Assembly (NCBI RefSeq): GCF_001456025.1 | Contig: NZ_LMTZ01000118.1 | Location: forward strand, 124,001-188,000 | Source: Mastigocoleus testarum BC008 | Lineage (GTDB): Bacteria > Cyanobacteriota > Cyanobacteriia > Cyanobacteriales > Nostocaceae | Length of the DNA: 64,000 nucleotides | Direction of reading: 5' to 3' | Shown here: piece by piece, positions 28,144 to 35,476 of the stretch | Numbering within the stretch: the first letter of the stretch is position 1 | Layout: every line of letters starts with the position of its first letter | Position numbers and translations under genes: made by a program | The notes under the pieces: generated by a model | Databases searched by the model: none | What the model was told of the DNA's origin: nothing | Seen by the model: only the letters and a program-made list of their open reading frames with translations

Positions 28144-28851
28144 TTATAGAAGTCAAGGTTCTGAAATATCCTTAACACCCTAAGTAATATGGGGAAAATA
28201 TTGCTTTATCAAAATTAGTAAAGTGAATATAGTGCCTTTTATCTGCTAAAAAGTATTAGAAATTAAAAATTAATTAACGCAAATAATATTTAATACTTAT
28301 TTACATACCCCGATATAAAAAATTTATCTAAATTCCTGTTTTAAAGGTTTTTCCGTGTTTATTGTAGATAAAACTAATTATTGCTAAGACTTTGTGGACA
28401 TGTATATCGTCTTGTTTGCAAGCCTATTGTGTTTTTTTTATTTCTTTTGTAGTAGATATACTTAGCATTTTGTTCGCCCTGAGCATTTTTATCATTTACA
28501 ACTTGATACATATACATTAAACCTCTGTAGGTTAGTACAGAGGTTATTTTTCTCAATTTTGTTGTTTTTAATCTTGCAGCTTATAAACTATGAAGCATAT
28601 AATTCACGACTGACTAATGAATTAGAGGTTTTCTCAGAATTAAGCTTGGGTTGTAAATTACTTTGGAAAATGAAAACTATAACTAAAGAAGTAAAAGTCG
28701 TAATTTTTCACCTTTAGTTAGAAATTTTTATCTCCAAAGGTCGAATAAGTTCTACCCGTTTCACTAAGAATTATTCACTTTGAACGAAAACTATCTTGGT
28801 GAACTTGAATAAAGTATTTAGTAAGCCTTAGATTTCGGTTAATGCTTACTA
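28144..28851. other. Intergenic region with an orphan terminator
   Basis: AT-rich DNA between the PP2C hairpin and the nblA promoter. The only strong feature is the terminator at 28520-28550. A 60-codon minus-strand reading at 28374-28556 crosses that terminator and has no family signal. Confidence 0.5.
28520..28550 (+). terminator. Strong rho-independent terminator without an obvious upstream gene
   Basis: AACCTCTGT (28520-28528) and ACAGAGGTT (28537-28545) form a perfect 9-bp stem with an 8-nt loop, followed by ATTTTT. It is 500 bp past the PP2C stop, and another hairpin already lies in between. It may end a small RNA transcribed from the plus strand. Confidence 0.7.
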
Positions 28852-28865
28852 GTATTCCCCCTTAC
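28852..28865 (+). promoter_or_regulatory. Candidate NtcA box upstream of nblA
   Basis: The sequence GTA-N8-TAC (GTATTCCCCCTTAC) matches the NtcA consensus exactly, 162 bp before the nblA ATG. NtcA activates nblA on nitrogen starvation in related cyanobacteria. TATCTT at 28896-28901 and TATCCT at 28877-28882 are possible -10 boxes, but neither has the ideal 20-24 bp spacing, so the call is moderate. Confidence 0.55.
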
Positions 28866-29027
28866 TTAAGTACGGTTATCCTGTCAAACATTTGTTATCT
28901 TTGTTAACAAGACCCAAGTACAATGTAAGAAAACACTGTAAGACAAAAGACTATTTCTGTTTACCGACTTAAAGTTTGAGGTGAATCGCTGCCAATTAAC
29001 TTTAACTAATTGATGGAGAAATTTACA

Positions 29028-29225
29028 ATGAACCAACCAAATGAATTAACCTTAGAACAGCAATTCAATATACACTCTTTTGCGACTCAAGTAGAACACA
29101 TGAGTCACGAACAAGCGAAAGACTTCTTAGTCAAACTTTACGAACAAATGGTCGTACGGGAGGCTACTTATAAAGAATTAATTAAGCACCAATGGGGTTT
29201 AGATTCTAATTCTTCTTGGATGTAA
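29028..29225 (+). CDS. nblA: Phycobilisome degradation protein NblA
   Basis: A 65-residue protein starting MNQPNELTLEQQF, with the NblA core FATQVEHMSHEQAKDFLVKL and YEQMVVREATYKELIKHQWG. NblA binds phycobiliproteins and Clp chaperone partners and triggers phycobilisome breakdown during nitrogen or sulfur starvation. I choose the ATG at 29028 because GGAG lies 9 nt upstream and the length fits; two earlier in-frame starts (29010, 29013) would add six or fewer atypical residues. It is monocistronic, under the NtcA-box candidate. Confidence 0.95.
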   Translation: MNQPNELTLEQQFNIHSFATQVEHMSHEQAKDFLVKLYEQMVVREATYKELIKHQWGLDSNSSWM

Positions 29226-30144
29226 AGTTCCACTTGTTTGACAGAGTGGACGACCTCCCTCTCTTGCTCTGTTCTGGCTAGGGAAAGGAGCTGGGGTTGT
29301 CGGGGCGTCAACTTTAAGCATTGACTACCATATACCAATTTTAAGTTCGTTAATTTGACAAATTGCGATCGCTATCGAACCGTTGTAACTGTTAAACCAA
29401 TTTGACTTTTAAACTGATAAAGTTTTCTAATCTTAACTTTTGTTAGCTTAAACTTCTGTGAATTCTAATCGTTGTGAATAAAAACTGTTTTGACTTCAAG
29501 CTGCTTTGACTTCAAACAACTATAAATTTTGAAATGTTTGTGAATCCCCAACAGTTATAACGGTCAAAATAAAGTTTAACTGAATGTACAGATAACAAGT
29601 ATATTGACTAATTACTGGCAATTATTTATTTATACAATAAAAAATTAAAAGCCCAGAATTAAGAGTAAATTGCCAATTATGACTTTTCCTTACTTGAATA
29701 CTAGGTTTATCGCTAAGTTTCTCAAAATCAAATAGCTTTAGTATTGCGAGTATACTCAGAAAATTACTCAATTAAATTTTATAGTCAAAACAAGCTCTAC
29801 AGTAAATATTAACCGTAAAATTATTTCATTTTACTTTACAGTCAGGATTAAGCATACTCCCGTTTTCTAAACGGAAGATTTAGCAGAAGTCCAAAATAGA
29901 ACTCTACAAGGATTACTTAAGAACCCTCTACTTACTCCACTAAGATTTAAGTTTAGTGTTGTAGCTACTTGTGGTGAAATTTATTTTTACTGTGTTACTT
30001 TATTTTTGTTATCCTTGATAATTTATATCCCGATATGGGGGCAGAAAATATATTTTTTTACAATACTTAATGTCTTTTGCACGTTAATCAATTTTTTGGA
30101 CAAAAATACCTAATCCCTATATAACTTTCTTTTCTTTGCTTATT
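29226..30144. other. Long intergenic region between convergent nblA and kinase genes
   Basis: The first 80 bp are G/C-richer than the rest and include ACAGAG...CTCTGT with a loop of about 20 nt, a weak candidate for the nblA terminator. The rest is AT-rich, with a HIP1 site near 29367 and no coding potential. Confidence 0.45.
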
Positions 30145-31734
30145 TCATCTGTGTATATCTAAGCCTGACTTTATATCGCTTCGTGTCAGTTTTTCCAGGA
30201 TTTGAGGTTTCATTTTTTCATATTCATTGTGCAGTAATCTTTTGCTCAGTTGTGGATTTCCTTTTGAAGATAGAGAGTAACTGAGCTTTACCCATTCTTG
30301 TAACCGAAGAGTTTGAGCCGAAGCAATACTCGAATTAAGGATAAGATGTGCGGGTTGAGGAGCTTCTTTAGCAAACAATAGTATTTGATAGTAACCATTC
30401 TCCCCCAAAAGACGAGTAGTTTCTCGACCAAATTTAGTTTTAAGGTCGAGATAGCAATTTAACCATTTAGCACCGTGCTTTTGGTTATAAATGGCAGAAA
30501 TCCATAGCAGCATCGGATGAGGTTCGGTTATGAAGATAAACTGATTGTAGCGACTACAAACGAAAAATTTGCGAATTTCTAAGATAGGTAACATTGCCCA
30601 CAGCGCAGGTAATAGTTTGCTACTTACTCTAATTGCTTGGGGAAAAACAATATTAGCAATAGGTTTATTTGTAGGCCAAAAACAGCTACGAGCAATTTCA
30701 TCTTTAGTTACGGATGGAGGAATATCTGAATCTGTTGAATGAGTTGGTTGTGTGAGTTCTGCCTTTAAGGTTGTTTTTTCTGGTGTATCATCCTCTGGAA
30801 GAAATTTTTGTTCTGAAGCAAAGTTTTGTAAGGAATGATTGGTTTTTTCTAATGTTTCCAGTTTTCCTAAGGTTTCAATAATTTCAGTAATATTTTGGGG
30901 GCGATCGCATGGAGATTTACCTAAACAATCCATTATTAAGGTTTCTAATGATGAAGGTAATGGGATTGTAGAGTTGATTTCTGTAAAGGAATGTGGTTTC
31001 TGTTCGCGATGAGCTTTATACCATGCTCCAAAAGAATGAGTTTTTGTTTGAATTGGCGTTCTACCGGTGAGCATTTCAAACATCATCACCCCCAAACTAT
31101 AAATATCAGAACGGTTATCTAGTTCTTTTCCCTCCATTTGTTCTGGTGAAGAATAAGCTAAAGTTCCCAAATAATAGTTTGTATTTTCGGTGTTGGATTG
31201 AAGTAACTTGGCAATTCCAAAATCTAGTATTTTGACTAATTCTCCAAAACTCGGATCTTGAAGAATAAAAATATTACTAGGCTTAATGTCGCGGTGAATA
31301 ATTGGGCAGACTACATCATCAATGGTGATACCATCATGGGCAGATCCCAAACCCAAACAGATTTGATGCGCTATATTCAAAAATCTTTTTAAACTGAGGG
31401 TTTCGTTGCGAATAACTTGGCTGAGGCTTTTACCCTTGAGATACTCCATCACATAAAATGGAACATCATTCTCATCCACCCCGTAGTCCATCACCCTGAC
31501 AACATGGATACTTCTTTGTCCCAGTAATGCACAAGTTTTAGCTTCGCGCTCAAAGCGTTCTTTCATGCGCATTTGTTGGTTCTGCATTGAAAGTGCTAAG
31601 AATTTGACAGCAACCGGTACGCCTCCCAATAACATATCCTTAGCCCGATAAACTCGACCCATTGCTCCGGTACCGATTAACTTTTGAATTTGGTAACGTT
31701 TAGCAAGTAAGCGACCAATGTTGGGGTCTGACAT
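30145..31734 (-). CDS. Hanks-type serine/threonine protein kinase
   Basis: A 529-residue soluble kinase. The catalytic domain spans about 14-285: glycine loop IGTGAMGRVY, ATP-binding Lys in VAVKFLAL, HRDIKPSN catalytic loop, LDFGIAK, and the SSPEQMEGKELDNRSDIYSLG activation/APE region. After a Ser/Thr/Glu-rich linker (about 295-345), residues 345-529 form a domain I do not recognise (FFVCSRYNQFIFITEPHPML), without membrane helices. Substrates are unknown. It starts with ATG at 31734; a four-copy 15-bp tandem repeat occupies the first 85 bp of its upstream region. Confidence 0.93.
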   Translation of the reverse strand: MSDPNIGRLLAKRYQIQKLIGTGAMGRVYRAKDMLLGGVPVAVKFLALSMQNQQMRMKERFEREAKTCALLGQRSIHVVRVMDYGVDENDVPFYVMEYLKGKSLSQVIRNETLSLKRFLNIAHQICLGLGSAHDGITIDDVVCPIIHRDIKPSNIFILQDPSFGELVKILDFGIAKLLQSNTENTNYYLGTLAYSSPEQMEGKELDNRSDIYSLGVMMFEMLTGRTPIQTKTHSFGAWYKAHREQKPHSFTEINSTIPLPSSLETLIMDCLGKSPCDRPQNITEIIETLGKLETLEKTNHSLQNFASEQKFLPEDDTPEKTTLKAELTQPTHSTDSDIPPSVTKDEIARSCFWPTNKPIANIVFPQAIRVSSKLLPALWAMLPILEIRKFFVCSRYNQFIFITEPHPMLLWISAIYNQKHGAKWLNCYLDLKTKFGRETTRLLGENGYYQILLFAKEAPQPAHLILNSSIASAQTLRLQEWVKLSYSLSSKGNPQLSKRLLHNEYEKMKPQILEKLTRSDIKSGLDIHR

Positions 31735-31758
31735 AGAAAATTCGACTCCAATTTTTTA

Positions 31759-31818
31759 AAAAATATGACCTAAAAAAATATGACCCACAAAAATATGACC
31801 CAAAAAAATATGACATTC
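31759..31818. repeat. 15-bp tandem repeat (4 copies) in the kinase leader
   Basis: Four exact-period copies of AAAAATATGACCCAA: 31759-31773, 31774-31788, 31789-31803, 31804-31818, with changes only in the last four bases of each unit. It lies 25-84 bp upstream of the kinase ATG, so it may affect its expression. Confidence 0.92.
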
Positions 31819-32030
31819 AAACCCATCTCAAAGACAGGTTTCTAGATTTTGACTAAGGATAGTTAGTTAACTTATTTCTCGGGAAATTTTTCGATAAACG
31901 TGACAAGTACTCGAGTTTTATTTATAACTTTCCAAATATCTTAAAATCATGTGTATATTTATTTTTCCCATTTTGAAGATATTTGATTAACTTGGGAAGT
32001 AGAAAAAATATAAAAATGTTTGTAGAGGTA

Positions 32031-32272
32031 AGGGGTCAGGGGTCAGGAGTCAGGAGTCAGAGGTCAGAAGTCAGAAGTCAGAAGTCAGAAGTCAGGAGTC
32101 AGGAGTCAGAAGTCAGGAGTCAGAAGTCAGGAGTCAGAAGTCAGGAGTCAGAAGTCAGGAGTCAGAAGTCAGAAGTCAGAAGTCAGAAGTCAGAAGTCAG
32201 GAGTCAGAAGTCAGAAGTCAGAAGTCAGGAGTCAGAAGTCAGGAGTCAGAAGTCAGAAGTCAGAAGTCAGAA
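32031..32272. repeat. Large GGAGTCA/GAAGTCA heptad array (about 34 units)
   Basis: An almost unbroken array of heptads, mainly GAAGTCA and GGAGTCA, in irregular alternation. Because 7 is not a multiple of 3, one frame reads open as a repeating VRSQKSE/VRSQESE heptapeptide; this is not a gene. Same family and orientation as 13951 and 40013. Confidence 0.97.
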
Positions 32273-32385
32273 TAATTGACAATTGATGCTTTGTATAGAT
32301 TTTGAAGTGAGAGAAACTTATTTCTTACGACTTCTCAAGTTCATTTAGTTAAGCGCTTCCTACCCCAATTGCTATGAATCATTCC

Positions 32386-32838
32386 TCAACTTAAAGCAGT
32401 GAGGTTTTCTAAGCTTGCTTCCATGGTACTGCTTAAAAAATGACCAGACATAATACCACTGGTAAGGGAATAACTAGCATTATCCAGACGGTGTAGAGTT
32501 TCAAATCCACTACGACGTTGTTTATCTCCCAATACCCAGTATCTTTGAACGATGCTACTCAAGCCGATCCAGCCTTCACCTTCTATTTGTCCTAATAAAT
32601 TATGGTGTAGTAAAAAACTATATTGACGTTCGCCATCGTCCATTCGTCCTTTGTATTGCATAGCAATTTCGGCGCGATCGCTACCTGGAAATACTAATTT
32701 AGTCGCCATGGTGAACCAGTTGTCTCGATTCCAAGCAACTAGGGTCATACCCTTTACAGAAATTGGCATTTCGTTACGTTCCAACCAACTTCCTTGAATT
32801 TTCCAGCGTCCTGGCTGTAGTAAAAAACTATGATCCAC
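32386..32838 (-). CDS. Conserved cyanobacterial protein, function unknown
   Basis: A 150-residue soluble protein, rich in beta strands (GRWKIQGSWLERN, WFTMATKLVFPGSDRAEIAMQYKGRM, YSFLLHHNLLGQIEGEGWIG). No catalytic motif or signal peptide is visible. The pattern is that of a lipocalin- or MoaF-like barrel, but this is a guess from strand spacing. The start is GTG at 32838, with AAGG directly adjoining it, so a later start is possible. Confidence 0.65.
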   Translation of the reverse strand: MDHSFLLQPGRWKIQGSWLERNEMPISVKGMTLVAWNRDNWFTMATKLVFPGSDRAEIAMQYKGRMDDGERQYSFLLHHNLLGQIEGEGWIGLSSIVQRYWVLGDKQRRSGFETLHRLDNASYSLTSGIMSGHFLSSTMEASLENLTALS

Positions 32839-32959
32839 CCTTGATAATCCTCAATGCACCTAGATTCTGCTATTATTCCCAAAATCTTAAAACGGATCCG
32901 GTACGCTCACGCTGGGCGCTAACAGCACTCTATTTTTGGACTTTATTTAATCCATATTC
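32839..32959. other. Short spacer with a GC-rich interspersed repeat
   Basis: The segment around 32892-32926 (CGGATCCGGTACGCTCACGC followed by TGGGCGCTAACAG) shares the GGATCCGGTACGCT core with the GC-rich block at 47558. It sits next to the tnpB remnant. Confidence 0.6.
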
Positions 32960-33389
32960 CTAAACGTCAAGGGCACGTAACCACAAACTAGCAAAAGCAA
33001 TATCTGATACAGGGTGGGGAACTTTCGTAAACTTTCTTGATTACAAATGTGAAAAAGAAGGGAAAGTTTTGTTGGAGATAAACCGATGGTTCCCTAGTTC
33101 TAAAACCTGTTCTAATTGTCATTATCAAATCAAAGAGTTACCACTTGATGTAAGGACTTGGATTTGTCCTAGTTGTGGTACTCATCATGATAGAGATGGT
33201 AATGCAGCCAAGAATATTAGATCGGAAGGTATCAGAATGCTGTCCTCCTCCGGGACGGGGGAGGAAGAAGCCGCCAGTGGAGAGGAAGTAAGACCAAAGC
33301 TTGGGCGTCCGTCTAAGTTGCGGCATTCCTCAGAGAATCTGGAAGCCCCGACCTCACCTACGGTGGTGCTACGCGGATCAACAAAGTAG
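32960..33389 (+). pseudogene. tnpB: 5'-truncated, frameshifted tnpB of an IS200/IS605-family element
   Basis: Only the C-terminal part survives. The first codons (LNVKG) and the following RNHKLAKAISDTGWGTF lie in different frames, so a small deletion has broken the reading frame near 32974. Downstream the protein keeps the zinc ribbon (TCSNCHYQIKEL then ICPSCGTHHD) and the final RuvC-like DRDGNAAKNI motif. The catalytic Asp and Glu of the missing N-terminal part are absent, so it cannot be an active RNA-guided nuclease. The tail after residue KNI is read into the right-end region, as is common for these elements. No tnpA or left end is visible upstream. Confidence 0.88.
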
Positions 33390-33404
33390 GTCGGGGTAGT
33401 TCAC
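33346..33404 (+). mobile_element. Right end of the IS200/IS605-family element
   Basis: CCCCGACCT (33346-33354) and AGGTCGGGG (33388-33396) form a 9-bp stem, followed by TAGTTCAC, as at the right ends of cyanobacterial IS605-group elements. This region also normally encodes the 3' part of the guide (omega/reRNA). The element end abuts the anmK stop codon, whose TGA is the complement of the TCA in TTCAC. Confidence 0.7.
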
Positions 33405-34591
33405 GCACTAGTAGCTAATTCTTGAATACGTGGTTGATGGATTTCACCGAGCAGAACTTCGTGGCTTGCACCTGTAGCAGAAGGTAGGTTACCAGGAGCA
33501 CCTGACTCTCGCCAATAAGCTAATACTGCAAATGCGATCGCTTCTTTAAAGTCAGCACTAACCCCAACCTCGTCTGTGGTAAGAACGGGTATTGGTGCTA
33601 GTAATTCCTGTAAACGTTGCTTTAAGTAAAGATTCCGACTACCACCACCACATAAAAGTACTCTTTGGGGCATTTGTGGTAGAAAATTACGATAGTTATG
33701 AACTATAGAAACTGCCGTAAATTCTGTTAAAGTTGCTAAAATATCTGCCGGACTAAGTTGGTACTCGGAAGCATCTTGCAAACAGTGTTGCAGATAATCT
33801 CTACCAAATAATTCTTTTCCAGTAGACTTAGGTGGCGCTAAATGAAAATATTCATGTTGTAACCATTTTTCAACTAAAGTTTGACAGGGAGTTCCACTTG
33901 CTCCCCACGCACCATTTTCATCGTAAGTTTTAGCCCCATTTGTTAAATGCTCTACTGCGAAATCTAAAAGACTATTACCTGGTCCCGTATCCCAACCACA
34001 AACTTTATCCAAATAATTGCCTTGAAATGCAGGAATATAAGCAAGGTTAGCAATACCGCCAATATTTTGAATACAACTACTAATTTGGGGATCGCCGAAC
34101 AAAGCTAGATCTACACGGGGAACTAGGGGTGCACCATGACCACCGACGGCTATATCGGCGACTCGAAAGTTACTGATAGTTTTGGTGTTAGTTAAATTAG
34201 CAATTACAGCACCACGACCTATTTGCAAGCTGTAACCTATGGGAGATTTAGAACTAATTTTTTCCTGTTCTATTCTTTCGGGTGGTTGATGATAGATAGT
34301 TTGACCGTGGGAACCTATTAAAGTCGCTTTTTCATGACCAACTTGAATTCTATTCGCAGCTTCAGCAAAAGCACATGCGATCGCATCATCTAATTCTGCT
34401 AATTCTGCCATGGAAATGCTAGCACCAACACAAACTTCTAAAATACGTTCTCTAAGTTTTTTTGGGTAAGGGTATGTGGCTCCTGCGACTAAATCAATTT
34501 TGATTTCTAAATCTTGACCATGAATATCTACTAGAACAGCGTCAATACCATCTACTGACGTACCGCTTATCAAACCAACTACACGAGTCAT
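33401..34591 (-). CDS. anmK: Anhydro-N-acetylmuramic acid kinase
   Basis: AnmK phosphorylates and hydrolyses 1,6-anhydro-MurNAc to MurNAc-6-P in peptidoglycan recycling. The 396-residue protein has the N-terminal phosphate-binding motif GLISGTSVDGIDAVL, SHGQTIYH, GGIANLAYIP, the catalytic-Asp motif CGWDTGPGNSLLD and the C-terminal LLCGGGSRN. Length is normal. The last codons run into the right end of a relic IS element, so the original C-terminus may have been altered by a few residues. It is convergent with the tnpB remnant. Confidence 0.95.
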   Translation of the reverse strand: MTRVVGLISGTSVDGIDAVLVDIHGQDLEIKIDLVAGATYPYPKKLRERILEVCVGASISMAELAELDDAIACAFAEAANRIQVGHEKATLIGSHGQTIYHQPPERIEQEKISSKSPIGYSLQIGRGAVIANLTNTKTISNFRVADIAVGGHGAPLVPRVDLALFGDPQISSCIQNIGGIANLAYIPAFQGNYLDKVCGWDTGPGNSLLDFAVEHLTNGAKTYDENGAWGASGTPCQTLVEKWLQHEYFHLAPPKSTGKELFGRDYLQHCLQDASEYQLSPADILATLTEFTAVSIVHNYRNFLPQMPQRVLLCGGGSRNLYLKQRLQELLAPIPVLTTDEVGVSADFKEAIAFAVLAYWRESGAPGNLPSATGASHEVLLGEIHQPRIQELATSA

Positions 34592-34671
34592 AAAGATTAA
34601 AATTTGAGATAAATAATTTTAGGACAATATTTTAGAATGATTTGGCATTTCAAAATAATTTGCAGTTATTT

Positions 34672-35268
34672 CTAATTACGATTTATATCTTTTAGATCCA
34701 ATTCATAATTTAGCTGGAGAATATTTACCCCTGGCTCACCAAAAATACCCAAAAATCTTCCATCTGTATATTCCTTAATGGACCTCTCTATTTCGCGTTT
34801 TTCCTGTTCTTGTAAATTCCTTGCAGATGCAACTCGATCTATTTGTGCTTCTGCAGCTTCTACGGAAATGTGAGGGTCTAAACCAGAACCGGAAGTGTAT
34901 ATTAATTCCGCGAGGGGTGGAATATTTTCTTCTCTGAGTAATTCGGCTTCTTCTAGTACTCGTTGCTGTAAACTTGGATCGCTGGGAGCTAAGTTACTGG
35001 CTCCGGACACTCCTGTTGGTCTACCTCTTCTACCGATACTGTAGCGGACTGCACTTGGTCTTCCCTGAAAATATTTTTCTGAAACAAATTTTTGTCCGAT
35101 TAAAGTTGAACCATAATTTTTCTCGTGAATATTTTGTTTGATGTTACCATTTGCCTGTTCTGGGAAGAAGACTTGACCTACCACAAGTATGAATAAAGGA
35201 TAGATAAATGCTGTAAGTAACCAGAGAAATATGGTGACACGAATTGCTTTAAAGATATCTTTGAGCAT
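34672..35268 (-). CDS. kdpC: Potassium-transporting ATPase subunit C (KdpC)
   Basis: A 198-residue single-pass membrane protein: transmembrane helix about 10-32, then the periplasmic domain with conserved GSTLIGQKF, YFQGRPSA, SGASNLAPSDP, SGLDPHIS and FGEPGVNILQLN. KdpC stabilises the KdpFABC pump. Its start codon (35266-35268) is formed directly at the edge of a CCCCAAT heptad array, so no ribosome-binding site is visible and the whole leader is repeat DNA. It is 208 bp behind kdpB, whereas kdp genes are usually tightly packed. Confidence 0.93.
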   Translation of the reverse strand: MLKDIFKAIRVTIFLWLLTAFIYPLFILVVGQVFFPEQANGNIKQNIHEKNYGSTLIGQKFVSEKYFQGRPSAVRYSIGRRGRPTGVSGASNLAPSDPSLQQRVLEEAELLREENIPPLAELIYTSGSGLDPHISVEAAEAQIDRVASARNLQEQEKREIERSIKEYTDGRFLGIFGEPGVNILQLNYELDLKDINRN

Positions 35269-35269
35269 G

Positions 35270-35399
35270 GGGATTGGGGATTGGGGATTGCACTGCGTGC
35301 CGCCGCCGCAAGCGGCATAGAGCCTACGGCGTCGGCGGAGCCTCTGGTGACTGGGAATTGGAGATTGGGGATTGGAGATTGGGGATTGGAGATTGGTAG
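35270..35399. repeat. GGGGATT heptads with an inserted GC-rich module (kdpB-kdpC spacer)
   Basis: Heptads GGGGATT are interrupted by a module starting GCACTGCGTGCC, with the hairpin GCCGCAAGCGGC and a second part (AGAGCCTACGGCG...CGGCGGAGCCTCT). Heptads of the GGAGATT type resume afterwards. The first part is the same module as at 15206 and 15256. Confidence 0.88.
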
Positions 35400-35476
35400 T
35401 TCAGTTATTACTACTTAATTATTAAAAAAAATTTTTAGCATTTATTTGTTAAGTATTTAGTTTAAAGATTCAATAT

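Larger units (their letters stand above)
31735..32385. other. Repeat-rich intergenic region
   Basis: This gap holds the 15-bp repeat at 31759-31818, an AT-rich part that should include the kinase promoter, and the 242-bp heptad array at 32031-32272. No real gene: the only long reading (31983-32279) is translated heptad DNA. Confidence 0.7.

Noticed and set aside
28374..28556. 60-codon minus-strand reading before nblA
   Set aside because: It runs through the strong terminator at 28520-28550, and its sequence is low-information.
32031..32272. CRISPR array
   Set aside because: Units are 7 bp, contiguous and without spacers; no cas genes are in the window. The same holds for the arrays at 18139, 18338 and 40013.
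31983..32279. 98-codon reading with a VRSQKSE repeat
   Set aside because: It is the translation of a heptad DNA array; no start signal or family, and the period of 7 nt explains the peptide repeat.
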